Positions 42,962 to 53,537 of a stretch of DNA of 64,000 nucleotides are shown one piece after another. Where the stretch lies: contig JBBFLE010000006.1 of the NCBI GenBank assembly GCA_037481695.1, positions 62,001 to 126,000 on the forward strand, given 5' to 3'. The stretch comes from a bacterium (GTDB lineage: Bacteria > Desulfobacterota > Desulfocorpusculales > Desulfocorpusculum). A program made the position numbers and the translations under genes. Positions within the stretch are counted from its first letter, which is position 1. The number at the start of each line of letters is the position of its first letter. The notes under the pieces are model-generated. The model was not told where the DNA came from and did no database searches. It saw only the letters and a program-made list of their open reading frames with translations.

Positions 42962-44443
42962 TCAGCTTCCCCAAACCTGCCTGACCGCTACGCTAGTAAG
43001 ATCCAGGATCACTCCCGGAAACAAGAAAATTATCACGCATCCCAATGCAGTGAGCATGGGAGCCCAGGTGCAAAGGGAGGAAGTCTCAGGCAATCTTCCC
43101 GTGGGCTCTCCATCCGGGATGGGCAGGAAAAAAGCCCTGTAAACTACTGGCATAAGGTACCCAGCGTTCAACAGGGAGCTGAGCAAAAGCACCGCAAGAC
43201 ACACATTTTGTTCGGCACCCACGCACCCGAGGGCCAGATACCATTTGCTAAGAAACCCGGCCATGGGAGGTAAGCCTATGATGCTGAGAGAGGCCACCAG
43301 AAAGGCTACCATGGTCAGGGGCATGCGTCTTGCAATTCCATTGAGCTGGCTGATGCGCTGTTTTCCTGTGGCCACGTATATGGCTCCGGCGCAAAAGAAG
43401 AGGCTTATTTTTCCAAGGGCATGGGTAGCCATGTGGGTCAAGGCTCCCTGAAGGCCCTCTGGGCTTATCAGTGCTCCTCCCAGGATTATGTAAGATAGCT
43501 GACCCACCGTGGAATAAGCCAGCATCCTCTTGAGCCCGTCCTGGCAAAGCGCCACAAGGGAAGCTGCCACCATGGTGACGGCCGCAAGGGCCAAGACCAA
43601 GGAGTCCAGATTGCTGGAGCCCAGAAGCTCCAAGCCGAATATACCGGTCAGAACCCGAAGGATGCTAAAAACTCCCACTTTTACAACTGCCACCGCATGC
43701 AGGAGCGCACTGACGGGTGTAGGTGCCACCATGGCTGCAGGAAGCCAGCCGTGTAAAGGCATGATAGCTGCCTTGGCAAACCCAAAAAGGAACATGAGCA
43801 TCAACAAGGATAGTTCCAAATCCGAGAACCCGGCACTGCCCAGGATTCCTCCAGGAGAGAAATCCAGGGTTCTGGCAGTCCCGTAACAAGCAAGCATTGC
43901 AGGCAGCACCAGCCCCACCGAGCCTCCCACAATGAAAAGCAGATATCTTCGGCCAGCGCTCCTGGCTTCCTGGTCCTGGTGGTGGGTGACAAGGGGGTAT
44001 GTGGCAAAGGAGAGCAGTTCATAGAAGAGATAAAGGGTCAATAGGTTGGCTGAGAAGGCCACTCCGAGGGTGGAGCAGAGAGCCAGGGCGAAATAGCAGT
44101 AATAACGGGTCTGAGCATGTTCTTTGAGGCCCCGCATATAGCCAATGGAGTAAACAGAGGTGACTATCCAAAGGCTTGATGAGATCAAGGCGAAGAGAAT
44201 CCCCATGGCATCCACTCTGAAAGCAATGGAAGCTCCTGGGAAGACATCGGCCAGCTTGAACAAAAATGTTTTCCCGGCCAGTACCCCAGGGAGCATGCTC
44301 AACACCAAAGCCAGTTTGGCCAGCCCGGCAGCCAGGGTCCATCCCTCCCGCACATCCGCAGAACGGGCGGAGAGCAACACGGGCACAACGCCCATGGATG
44401 CCCCTATGGCCAAGATAGGTACTATGGAGTTGACATCCGACAT
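42962..44443 (-). CDS. mrpD: MrpD/NuoM-type antiporter subunit (second copy)
   Basis: 493 aa, about 14 membrane helices. Conserved segments: YLFYELLSFATYPLVTHH (TM5 Glu), FGFAKAAIMPLHGWLPAAMVAPTPVSA (Lys and PLH-WLP loop), DGLKRMLAYSTVGQLSYI and HALGKISLFFCAGA. It is part of the long antiporter operon, 16 nt after the first copy. It should form a proton/cation half-channel. Confidence 0.92.
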   Translation of the reverse strand: MSDVNSIVPILAIGASMGVVPVLLSARSADVREGWTLAAGLAKLALVLSMLPGVLAGKTFLFKLADVFPGASIAFRVDAMGILFALISSSLWIVTSVYSIGYMRGLKEHAQTRYYCYFALALCSTLGVAFSANLLTLYLFYELLSFATYPLVTHHQDQEARSAGRRYLLFIVGGSVGLVLPAMLACYGTARTLDFSPGGILGSAGFSDLELSLLMLMFLFGFAKAAIMPLHGWLPAAMVAPTPVSALLHAVAVVKVGVFSILRVLTGIFGLELLGSSNLDSLVLALAAVTMVAASLVALCQDGLKRMLAYSTVGQLSYIILGGALISPEGLQGALTHMATHALGKISLFFCAGAIYVATGKQRISQLNGIARRMPLTMVAFLVASLSIIGLPPMAGFLSKWYLALGCVGAEQNVCLAVLLLSSLLNAGYLMPVVYRAFFLPIPDGEPTGRLPETSSLCTWAPMLTALGCVIIFLFPGVILDLTSVAVRQVWGS

Positions 44444-44459
44444 TTTCCTGCCCGGCCCC

Positions 44460-45950
44460 TCAGAAAAAAGCAGGGGGAATCACTGGCTCCACGATAGTGG
44501 AGACTATCTCTGCGCTGAAAATACCCAGGGCAACCAACCCGGCAGCCACAACCAAAAGCGGCACCACCATCTGTACAGGGGCTTCCTCCATGGTGTGATC
44601 AGGTTGGTGATGTGCATTTTCATGAGTTTGGGCCCTGAAAAAAGCCCCCTCAAACACCCTGAAGAAGAGCACCACACTGATCAGGCTGCTAAAAATGAGT
44701 GCTATCAAAAAGCCGTACTGGCCAGCCTCCAAGGCCCCCAGCAGGAGGTACCACTTGCTGAAAAAACCGCAGGTGGGCGGCACCCCCACTATGGAAAGGG
44801 CCGTGGCCACAAGGGCTCCCATGCTGAAGGGCATCTTGGAGAAAACGTCTCTTAGCTCCCCAAAGGAGCAGCCCGGGAGCCTGTACAATAGGTTGCCTAC
44901 GGCCATGAAGGCGCCGAGAGTCATGAACACATCGTTGAGCAGGTGGAGGATTGCCCCAGTCATGCCGCTTCTGTTACCCAGCCAGAATCCACCCACCATG
45001 TAGCCCACCTCCACAAGGATCACATAGGTGAGCATCCTCTTGAGATTCTTCTGGGCCAAGGCCATGATGGAACCCATTATGACCGCTATGACTGCAAGCC
45101 ATACCACGGCCCTGTCCATGCCCAGTTTTTGGAAAGAGTAAGCTGGGCCGAACACGTAAAGGTCTATTCTGATCATCACATAGACCATGACCTTGGTCAT
45201 GAGGGGAGCGATCAAGGCGCTCACAGGGGAAGGGGCGTGGCTGTACGCATTGGGAAGCCAGCCGTGTAAAGGAAAGAAGGCCATCTTCAGCCATAGGCCC
45301 ACCATGGTGATGACGAAAGCCACCTGAATGGCCCTGGAGCCGTGAAGCCCTGTGAGAAGGCGGGCCAGGTCCGCCATGTTCAGAGTGCCTGTCATAATAT
45401 AGAGATAGCCCACTCCCAACAGATAGAAACAGGCCCCAACTGTCCCCATGAAAACGTAATTCAAGCTGGACAGCGCAGCCCTTTGTTCGCCCATGGCTAT
45501 GAGGGCGTAGGCTGTTATGGAGGCGATTTCCAGTAGCACGTAAAGATTGAAAGCGTCTCCAGTGATGGTCATACCCAGCAGGCCGGTCACAAAAAGCAAT
45601 TGCAGACCATAAATGGCCCCCAGCCTGTCTTGAAACTGGAGCTTCACGGCAGGAGCGGACCAGATCCAGTGGATGAAGGCAGACACGGAAATCGCAGCCA
45701 AGACCATGCCGTTTAGGGTATCCACAAAGTACTCTATCCCCCAAGGAGCCTCCCACCCACCCAATCTGTACGTGACAGGGCCTGATCCGAGGACTTCTAG
45801 CAGCAGTCCCACGCAGCTCCAAGCCGCCAGTCCCAGCCCCAACAGCCCCACCGGGAAACACAATTCCCTTCGGAGCCAGCCCAGTGCAAAGACCAGAAAG
45901 GCGGTCAGAAGAGGGACCGCTACGATGAAGGCGGGTAGGTGATCGGTCAT
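44460..45950 (-). CDS. mrpD: MrpD-type antiporter subunit (first copy)
   Basis: 496 aa, about 14 helices. YVLLEIASITAYALIAMGE gives the TM5 Glu; MAFFPLHGWLPNAYSHAPSPVSA and KNLKRMLTYVILVEVGYM are the channel segments. It follows mrpC with a 4-nt overlap, the usual Mrp order, so this is the best match to the canonical MrpD. Confidence 0.93.
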   Translation of the reverse strand: MTDHLPAFIVAVPLLTAFLVFALGWLRRELCFPVGLLGLGLAAWSCVGLLLEVLGSGPVTYRLGGWEAPWGIEYFVDTLNGMVLAAISVSAFIHWIWSAPAVKLQFQDRLGAIYGLQLLFVTGLLGMTITGDAFNLYVLLEIASITAYALIAMGEQRAALSSLNYVFMGTVGACFYLLGVGYLYIMTGTLNMADLARLLTGLHGSRAIQVAFVITMVGLWLKMAFFPLHGWLPNAYSHAPSPVSALIAPLMTKVMVYVMIRIDLYVFGPAYSFQKLGMDRAVVWLAVIAVIMGSIMALAQKNLKRMLTYVILVEVGYMVGGFWLGNRSGMTGAILHLLNDVFMTLGAFMAVGNLLYRLPGCSFGELRDVFSKMPFSMGALVATALSIVGVPPTCGFFSKWYLLLGALEAGQYGFLIALIFSSLISVVLFFRVFEGAFFRAQTHENAHHQPDHTMEEAPVQMVVPLLVVAAGLVALGIFSAEIVSTIVEPVIPPAFF

Positions 45951-46339
45951 GACTTGCGGATCTGTTCCAGTATTTCGTCCTCTTCAAGGGTGCCGTATTT
46001 CTTGTACACCTTGACGGCAAGAGCCAGAGCCACCCCTAGGGTAGAGACCGCCACAACAATGGCGGTGAGCATGAGAACATGGGGCAGAGGATTTATGTAA
46101 TCCACTGCCTGAATAGGGCCATGAGCCCCATGATCATGCATCACGATGGGAATGGTAGCTCCCCTTTTCATGCCCATGGAAACGAAAAAAAGTATGATGG
46201 CTGTCTGAAATATGCTCATGCCCACTATCTTCTTGACCAAATTGTTCTTGGCTATCACCCCGAAGAGACCTATCATCATCAGGGTGATATAGATCCAGTA
46301 ATTATATTTGGCGATGATGACATCCAGGATTTGTTCCAT
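45947..46339 (-). CDS. mrpC: MrpC/NuoK-type subunit
   Basis: 130 aa. Three helices with the NuoK-like pattern (LMMIGLFGVIAKNNLVKKIVGMSIFQ; PHVLMLTAIVVAVSTLGVALAL). Compared with typical MrpC it has a His-rich hydrophilic loop, VMHDHGAHGPIQ, between helices 2 and 3. It overlaps mrpD by 4 nt. Confidence 0.92.
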   Translation of the reverse strand: MEQILDVIIAKYNYWIYITLMMIGLFGVIAKNNLVKKIVGMSIFQTAIILFFVSMGMKRGATIPIVMHDHGAHGPIQAVDYINPLPHVLMLTAIVVAVSTLGVALALAVKVYKKYGTLEEDEILEQIRKS

Positions 46340-46342
46340 GAC

Positions 46343-47173
46343 TCAGAGCCCTTCGTCCAGTCTGCCTTCGGAGGCCAGGTTATGGTAAATGAGGATCATG
46401 GTTGCCATGACCGCTATTCCAACTCCCACCTCCACCAAGAAAATACCCAAAGAGCGGGCCTCCACGGGATCTACCCTGAAGAGTCCGGCCAAGGCTGCAT
46501 AATCCAAGAAATTTGAACCCATGACAAGGCAAAGGGCACCGGTACCCGCATAGACACTTACTCCCAAGGCGGCGAGCATTGCCAGGGTGCGTTCTGGGAT
46601 CCTTTTCAAGGCGCTTTGCATGTCTTGGGAGATGGCCAAGAGTATCAGGCTGGCCCCCAGTATGACCCCTCCCTGGAAACCGCCTCCCGGGCTGTGGTGC
46701 CCATGAGCTATGACGTAAAGGGCGAAGAGCTGGATGAAAGGTATGAGAAACCTGCACAAAGTCCGCAAGATCAGATCGTGAGGGGTCCAAAGAGAGTCCA
46801 TGGGCTCGAACTCCTCGAGCTGCTCCGGGGACTGCTTGCGTCTGCGAACCCGTATGGTCAGGCCGGTCAAAAGGTGCCTGTAGTGCAGGGTTTCAGGCCT
46901 TTCCTTTCCAAAGAGCCTAAGCAGCATGAAGCAACTTATGCCTGCAGCAAAAATCACAGTGGTTTCGAACATGGTGTCAAAACCCCTGTAATCAGCCAAC
47001 ACAGAGGTTACTGCATTGGGCACAGAGGTCTCCTCCAGGGTCTTTTCTATGTATCTTGGGGAGACATGGACACTGGCAGGGGAACCAGGATCCCCCCAGT
47101 CAGGGAACTCTCCCGTGGCCCAAATAAGAACCGCTCCTGTGATGAGAACTATGAGAAATCCCAGAAGCTTCAA
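46343..47173 (-). CDS. mrpB: Fused MbhE-like and MrpB-type subunit
   Basis: 276 aa. The first about 90 residues (VLIWATGEFPDWGDPGSPA, FDTMFETTVIFAAGISCFML) look like MbhE / the MrpA C-terminal end. Residues about 130-265 are MnhB-like (FIQLFALYVIAHGHHSPGGGFQGG). The fusion joins two subunits that are often separate. It overlaps the MbhD-like gene by 4 nt. Confidence 0.88.
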   Translation of the reverse strand: MKLLGFLIVLITGAVLIWATGEFPDWGDPGSPASVHVSPRYIEKTLEETSVPNAVTSVLADYRGFDTMFETTVIFAAGISCFMLLRLFGKERPETLHYRHLLTGLTIRVRRRKQSPEQLEEFEPMDSLWTPHDLILRTLCRFLIPFIQLFALYVIAHGHHSPGGGFQGGVILGASLILLAISQDMQSALKRIPERTLAMLAALGVSVYAGTGALCLVMGSNFLDYAALAGLFRVDPVEARSLGIFLVEVGVGIAVMATMILIYHNLASEGRLDEGL

Positions 47174-47415
47174 TCCTTGCTCCTGCGGGTTGTATGGAAA
47201 ACTGCGGCAACAAAGAACACGGTGCTCACCCCTGCCCCCACCGCCGCCTCAGTAAAAGCCACATCCACTGCTCCCATGACCGCCCAAAGAACACACATCA
47301 TGAAGCTGTATGCTCCGAAAAGGATGGCTGAGCCCAAGAGATCCTTTATCATGAGGGCCCCAATCCCGCATGCTACCACCAGGGAAAGAACAAGCAGATC
47401 CAGCTGCCATATCAT
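47170..47415 (-). CDS. DUF4040 / MbhD-like subunit
   Basis: 81 aa, three helices, with KDLLGSAILFGAYSFMMCV and DVAFTEAAVGAGVSTVFF, the pattern of the MrpA C-terminal DUF4040 domain and MbhD. It overlaps mrpG and mrpB by 4 nt each. Here, as in Mbh systems, the domain is a separate gene. Confidence 0.88.
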   Translation of the reverse strand: MIWQLDLLVLSLVVACGIGALMIKDLLGSAILFGAYSFMMCVLWAVMGAVDVAFTEAAVGAGVSTVFFVAAVFHTTRRSKD

Positions 47416-47744
47416 GGCTCGGCTTGCCCTCCGGGTTTCTGCCAGGGCTCCAAACCAGCTCTAACCCCGGCATCCACTATGGCGTGGGTGGCTGTGGGAC
47501 TGGTCAGAAACACTATGACCACAATGAGAAGTATCTTGAGACTGGTTAGAACCGACTCCAGAGTGATGGGAAAGAGAACGAAAAGAGCCAGACCGCTCAT
47601 GGCCAACACAGATCCTGAGGTGTCAAGCTTTCCCGCAGGATGTAGTCGTGAGTAAAAATCGGGAAAGCGAAGGATTCCCACACCGCCTCCCAAGAAAAAG
47701 ACGAGGCCTGCGGCCACCAAGACCACAACCATGAAATCGATCAC
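47412..47744 (-). CDS. mrpG: MrpG-type subunit
   Basis: 110 aa from GTG 47744, which overlaps the mrpF stop (GTGA); AGGAGAGG lies upstream. The MnhG pattern is clear: GGGVGILRFPDFYSRLHPAGKLDT and VVIVFLTSPTATHAI. Three helices. Confidence 0.92.
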   Translation of the reverse strand: MIDFMVVVLVAAGLVFFLGGGVGILRFPDFYSRLHPAGKLDTSGSVLAMSGLALFVLFPITLESVLTSLKILLIVVIVFLTSPTATHAIVDAGVRAGLEPWQKPGGQAEP

Positions 47745-48055
47745 AGTTCCTCTCCTGAAATGATAATCCCTTTGGGCTGCTTTGTGCTTCTGAGCCCCTT
47801 GCGTTTTTGGAAATAACGGGCTGCTGCCAGCACGGCTATGAAGTTCAAAAGCGCGTAAGCCAGGGCTATGTCCACGAACATGTCCACCCGCCTGTACAAG
47901 ACCCCGATGGTCACCAAAAGCACCACTGTCTTGCTCCCTATGGCATTCACTCCCACCAGTCTGTCCAGTACAGTGGGCCCAAAAACTCCTCTGTATAGTG
48001 ACACCAGCATGAGTCCACCCAGCACCAGAGCAACACCCAGGAAAAATCCCTGCAT
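47741..48055 (-). CDS. mrpF: MrpF-type subunit
   Basis: 104 aa from ATG 48055. MrpF pattern: GPTVLDRLVGVNAIGSKTVVLL and FVDIALAYALLNFIAVLA. Three helices. The start overlaps the mrpE stop by 1 nt (TGATG). Confidence 0.92.
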   Translation of the reverse strand: MQGFFLGVALVLGGLMLVSLYRGVFGPTVLDRLVGVNAIGSKTVVLLVTIGVLYRRVDMFVDIALAYALLNFIAVLAAARYFQKRKGLRSTKQPKGIIISGEEL

Positions 48056-48549
48056 CACTTCTCCCCAAAGATGGCCTCTACCCTTTGTTCCATTTCCCCG
48101 GGAAGGGCCTCTGCGCATTTGCTGTCTATGGCATGAACCCGAAACTCTCCATCCAGGTCCACAAAAACCGTTATTGTTCCTGGAGTCAAGGTGATAGAGT
48201 TGGCAAAGGTGACAAGGGCCAGCTCATCTTTGAGGCCACTCTTGAATGTGATGATGCGGGGGTCTATGAGCTCTCTCATGCGGGGATGCAAAGACAACCT
48301 AAGCATATGCAGGCTGGACAGAAAGATCTGGAGCAGCAGCCATGGAATATACCTCAGGAAGCCCCTGGCAACCTTCGGCAAACTGCCTCCCCCTATGGCC
48401 GAGACCAGAAGATCCCCGGAAAAGCTTGCCACGATCCCGCAGGAGATGACACCAAGAGTAACATGGAAAAGGTCGAAACGTCCCGAGAGTACCAACCAAA
48501 AAGGAAACATTATGCAGAAGGTTATGGCCAAATCCCTCTTTCTCTTCAT
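48055..48549 (-). CDS. mrpE: MrpE-type subunit
   Basis: 164 aa from ATG 48549 (GGGAGTGG upstream). The N-terminus has two or three helices (FPFWLVLSGRFDLFHVTLG), then a cytosolic ferredoxin-like domain with NSITLTPGTITVFVDLDGEF, diagnostic for MrpE. It is the first antiporter gene, 60 nt after the PAS kinase. Confidence 0.92.
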   Translation of the reverse strand: MKRKRDLAITFCIMFPFWLVLSGRFDLFHVTLGVISCGIVASFSGDLLVSAIGGGSLPKVARGFLRYIPWLLLQIFLSSLHMLRLSLHPRMRELIDPRIITFKSGLKDELALVTFANSITLTPGTITVFVDLDGEFRVHAIDSKCAEALPGEMEQRVEAIFGEK

Positions 48550-48608
48550 ACTGCTTCCACTCCCTGAGTTCAAACCCCTTTATCACAGTCATGCCCTGAG
48601 CGTCAATC

Positions 48609-49793
48609 CTAGCCTTGGGAACCGGGTTCTTTTGGCAGTCTGACCAGGAAGGTGCTCCCCTGCCCATATCTGGTTTCAAAACTGATTTCGCCCCCCAATT
48701 GGGTGACTATTCTCCTGCAGATGGGCAGGCCCAGCCCGGTTCCCTTGCCCGGGCCTTTGGTGGTAAACAGAAGCTCGAAGATCCGATCCATGTTTTCAGG
48801 TGGGATTCCGATGCCGTTGTCTATCACCTTTATCTCCCAGGCCGTATCCAGGGGTTGGATCACCACATGAACAAGACCTCCTGGCTGGGACTTCTCCTTG
48901 ACTGCATCCAGCGCGTTGCTCAGCAGGTTAACCAGTAGCTGCTCCAGCATCCTTGGATCAGAGCGAATCAGGAGCTGCCCCTCTGGTCTAGTAATCCTTG
49001 CCTCCACCAGAGCCTTTTTCATCTCGTGGCGCAAAAATCCCACAGCCCGCTCCACCACCTGGGCCAAATCAACTGGTTGAAAGGTTGGAGGTGCCTCCCT
49101 GACAAAACCCAGTAGCTGGTGGGTTATACTGCTGCCCCTGCGGGTCTGCTCCAGGATATCCTCCAGGGCCTTTTTCAGTTCAGCTCTTAGTTCGGGATGT
49201 TCCTGCTCCCCCGATAGAAGGGTCATCCCCCAGCCCGCAATCTCCTGGATTATGGCCAAAGGGTTGTTTATCTCGTGGGCTATGCCAGCGGCAAGCCTTC
49301 CCATTTCAGCAAACCTTTCTATGGATTTCAAACTCTCTTGAATGCTTTTCCATCGGGTTATGTCCTGACAGATTCCTATGATGCCCACCTGTTGGCCAAG
49401 GCGGTTTCTGAGAGCCACCAATGACACGTTGCAGGAAGCCTCCCCGCCTCCTTTTGTAAAGAAGGGCACATCCAGGAGAGTCACACTTCCTTTTTCACCA
49501 GCTGTTCTTATGGCCTCCTCCAGCTCATGATGCCTTGGGGAGAGCTGGCTTACTTTTCTGCCCAGGAGCTCCTTTGCCGAGAATCCCAGAGTTCTCTCAC
49601 CCCCAAGGCTGAAAGAGAAAAGGATGCCCTCCACATCAGCGGCAAAGATCATGTCTGTGGTGTTTTGTAAAATGCCCTGCAGATAAGAGCGGGTCTGATC
49701 CAACTCAGCCTTGCAGATGTTGAGCTCCCTGGAGAGCTTCAACAGCTTTGGATCTTCTTTGGGTGGGGATATGTTTGCTCCCTGCAGATCCAT
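48609..49793 (-). CDS. PAS-domain sensor histidine kinase
   Basis: 394 aa, no membrane segment, so cytosolic. An N-terminal coiled coil (about 15-38), a PAS domain (about 38-150; ILQNTTDMIFAADVEG), a HisKA box GIAHEINNPLAII with His173, and HATPase N/G1/G2 boxes (NLLSNALDAV, DNGIGIP, GTGLGLPI). It is the same strand as, and 63 nt after, the response regulator, and 60 nt before mrpE. Probably one operon that tunes antiporter synthesis or activity. Confidence 0.92.
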   Translation of the reverse strand: MDLQGANISPPKEDPKLLKLSRELNICKAELDQTRSYLQGILQNTTDMIFAADVEGILFSFSLGGERTLGFSAKELLGRKVSQLSPRHHELEEAIRTAGEKGSVTLLDVPFFTKGGGEASCNVSLVALRNRLGQQVGIIGICQDITRWKSIQESLKSIERFAEMGRLAAGIAHEINNPLAIIQEIAGWGMTLLSGEQEHPELRAELKKALEDILEQTRRGSSITHQLLGFVREAPPTFQPVDLAQVVERAVGFLRHEMKKALVEARITRPEGQLLIRSDPRMLEQLLVNLLSNALDAVKEKSQPGGLVHVVIQPLDTAWEIKVIDNGIGIPPENMDRIFELLFTTKGPGKGTGLGLPICRRIVTQLGGEISFETRYGQGSTFLVRLPKEPGSQG

Positions 49794-49856
49794 GAACCTC
49801 CAGAGTCTTGGGCAAGGTGGTCTTGTTTGAATGCTTCAAGACTTGAGAGAAAAGCC

Positions 49857-50378
49857 CTATTCCTCCGGGAGGCCGAGGCTTTTTTTTAACTCCATCACCG
49901 CACTTCTCAAAGCCTTGGCTCCAAGGCCTGCCTTGGTTAGTTCCTCCAATCTGCGGTCGAATTCCTTTCGGCGCGCCTCCATGGCCCTGAGATGGGCCCC
50001 CCTGATGGCTTCTAGCAACTGGGCATAGTCAGCGGGCTTGAGAAGGTATTGAAAAGCATCCTGCTTGCCGCTCTCAAGGGCCGTCTGGATGGAGCCGTGG
50101 CCTGTGAGCACTATGCATTGCATGAAAGGCTGAATCTGCTTGAGCCTCTTTTGGGTCTCCACTCCGTCCATGCCTGGCATCTTTAGGTCCACCACCGCCA
50201 CATCCAAGACCTGTCTCTGGGCCATCTCCAGTGCCTTTTCCCCGGAGTCGGCCGTTAGCACCAAGAAACCTTCCCTTGAGAGTCTCTTGGAGAGATACTC
50301 CAGAAGAGTGCCCTCATCATCTATTATCAAAACCCTGGGCGCTAAATCCAATTTGCTCACCCCCACGATGGCCGGCAT
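49857..50378 (-). CDS. Response regulator with receiver domain and no DNA-binding domain
   Basis: 173 aa. Receiver with acidic pocket Asp20/Asp21, phospho-acceptor Asp64 (VVDLKMPGMDG), Thr92 (VLTGHG) and Lys114 (LLKPADY). After about residue 128 there is only a charged helical tail (AMEARRKEFDRRLEELTKA) with no HTH or enzyme. It probably acts by protein contact or in a phosphorelay, with the PAS kinase as partner. Confidence 0.9.
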   Translation of the reverse strand: MPAIVGVSKLDLAPRVLIIDDEGTLLEYLSKRLSREGFLVLTADSGEKALEMAQRQVLDVAVVDLKMPGMDGVETQKRLKQIQPFMQCIVLTGHGSIQTALESGKQDAFQYLLKPADYAQLLEAIRGAHLRAMEARRKEFDRRLEELTKAGLGAKALRSAVMELKKSLGLPEE

Positions 50379-50684
50379 TACTCACCATGACAATACCATG
50401 CCTGCCATTAGACAATATCCCCAATGGGAAATGCTCATTTCTAGCCCGGATCATTCTCCAAGGTAAATGACATCCAAGAACCCCCCGGCACCTCTACCAT
50501 TTTCAGGCCTGGACCAAAGATGGATCCCAGACATCCCTAAGGCCTGCGGAGAAAAGTTCTCACGGTGGCCACCCAGCAGGCCCCCTGCCTCACACCACAG
50601 GCTCTAACCATTGGAAACGCAAAGCGCCCTCTGTGTCAACTCTTGAGGGCGCCCCCTTTAAGACCTTGTTCATCAGACAGTTTT
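50379..50684. other. Intergenic region between ATP synthase and two-component genes
   Basis: No gene. It contains the atp terminator at 50624-50652. It should also hold the promoter of the response regulator-Mrp operon, but no convincing box pair was identified. Confidence 0.45.
50624..50652 (-). terminator. Terminator of the ATP synthase operon
   Basis: On the minus strand, GCGCCCTC (50652-50645) and GAGGGCGC (50631-50624) make a perfect 8-bp stem with a 13-nt loop, followed by TTTGCGTTT. It lies about 35 nt after atpC. Confidence 0.6.
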
Positions 50685-51089
50685 TCAGATCCTGGCTACT
50701 TTCAGACGGGCCAAAGCTCTCTGGAGTGAAGCCTCGGCCCGGGCCAAATCCACACCTTCCTGTTTTTCCCGAAGCCTTTGCTCGGCTCTGGATTTGGAAG
50801 CCTCGGCCCTGCTCACATCTATTTCCCGGCTGGACTCGGCGGTGCGTACAAGCACAGTGACCTTAGATGGGGTCACCTCTGCTATGCCCCTGTTGAGGGC
50901 GAACCACTCCAGCTTTCCCTCGCATCTGAAATGCATGGGCCCTATGCGAAGCTCGCTCAAAAAAGGTGTGTGACCCGGAAGTACTCCGAACTCCCCCAAA
51001 ACACCAGGCAGGTTGACCTCTTCCACCTGACCGCTGAAAGCCAGCTTCTCAGGTGTCACGATGTCCAGCTGAATACGAGATTCCGCCAT
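50685..51089 (-). CDS. atpC: F1 ATP synthase epsilon subunit
   Basis: 134 aa. The N-terminal beta-sandwich (IQLDIVTPEKLAFSGQVEEV, GEFGVLPGHTPFLSEL) is followed by a C-terminal helical hairpin (EASKSRAEQRLREKQEG). It belongs to the central stalk. Last gene of the operon, 50 nt after atpD. Confidence 0.96.
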   Translation of the reverse strand: MAESRIQLDIVTPEKLAFSGQVEEVNLPGVLGEFGVLPGHTPFLSELRIGPMHFRCEGKLEWFALNRGIAEVTPSKVTVLVRTAESSREIDVSRAEASKSRAEQRLREKQEGVDLARAEASLQRALARLKVARI

Positions 51090-51139
51090 GATAAGTCCTC
51101 TTCAGCGGCCCTCAAGATCCGACCAGGGCTTTAAGATAA

Positions 51140-52555
<1,416 letters not shown>

Positions 52556-52633
52556 CTAGACCTCCTCGCCAAAAAGTCCCCCCGTGACGCCTATCACAAT
52601 AAGTCCAGGTTCTTATTGTTTGGCCTCAAGGCC

Positions 52634-53497
52634 TCAGCCCTTCTTCAAGGCCTCAGCCCCTCCCACAATGTCCATGAGCTCCTTGGTAATAGCCGCCTGG
52701 CGGGCTTTGTTGTATACCAGAGTCAAGCGCTCGATCATGTCCTTGCAGTTGCGAGTGGCATTGTCCATGGCTGTCATACGGGCGGCTTGCTCGCTGGTGT
52801 TGTTTTCCAGCAAGGCCGCAAACACCTGCACTCTCACCTGTTCGGGCAGAATGGCCTCAAGCAGTATGTTGGGGGCCGGCTCGTAAAGATAATCCACTCC
52901 CTGGGGACCCTCCTGCTGTGGAAGGGCAAAGGGCAGCAGGCTCACCAACTGGGGCCTCTGCACAGCTACATTTACGAAACGGCTGTAAATGAGCAATACC
53001 TCGTCCACCTGTTCCTGTACATAGGAGGTTATCACATCCTCCGCCACCCGGGCAGCCAGCTCGTAAGTGATCTTTCGGTTGTCCACATAAGCCTGGCGTA
53101 TGTCCCTTTTTTGACGCCGGAAGAAGTCCCTACCTTTGCGTCCCACCAGGAAGAAGCACACCTCCTGCCCCTGTGAGGCCCTGGCCTTGGCCTCCTTTTC
53201 AGCCTTTACTATGAGGTTGGTGTTGAAGCTGCCACAAAGACCTCTGTCCGCCGTGATGAGAAGGATCCCCACCTTTCGCACTTCCCTTCTCACCAGCAGG
53301 GGATGGGCGTCGGGTTCCACCCTTTGGGCCACGGAGCGACCTACTTCAGCATATTTCTCCGCATAAGGGCGAAAAGCCTGAACCCTTTCCTGGGCACCCC
53401 TCAACTTGGCAGAGGCCACCATGTTCATGGCCCTGGTGATCTGCTGGGTCTTCTTTACAGCAGCGATCTTGCGTCTTATGTCTCTCAGAGTCGCCAT
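52634..53497 (-). CDS. atpG: F1 ATP synthase gamma subunit
   Basis: 287 aa. The N-terminal coiled coil (RDIRRKIAAVKKTQQITRAM), GLCGSFNTN and the C-terminal KARQAAITKELMDIVGGAEAL are typical. It forms the rotor shaft. Confidence 0.97.
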   Translation of the reverse strand: MATLRDIRRKIAAVKKTQQITRAMNMVASAKLRGAQERVQAFRPYAEKYAEVGRSVAQRVEPDAHPLLVRREVRKVGILLITADRGLCGSFNTNLIVKAEKEAKARASQGQEVCFFLVGRKGRDFFRRQKRDIRQAYVDNRKITYELAARVAEDVITSYVQEQVDEVLLIYSRFVNVAVQRPQLVSLLPFALPQQEGPQGVDYLYEPAPNILLEAILPEQVRVQVFAALLENNTSEQAARMTAMDNATRNCKDMIERLTLVYNKARQAAITKELMDIVGGAEALKKG

Positions 53498-53537
53498 CTG
53501 GGTCTCTCTCGCCTCGGGATCTGCAGCACCCGGGCTT

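Noticed and set aside
50634-50639. TTGACA on the minus strand after atpC
   Set aside because: It lies in the loop of the terminator and has no matching -10; more likely part of the terminator.
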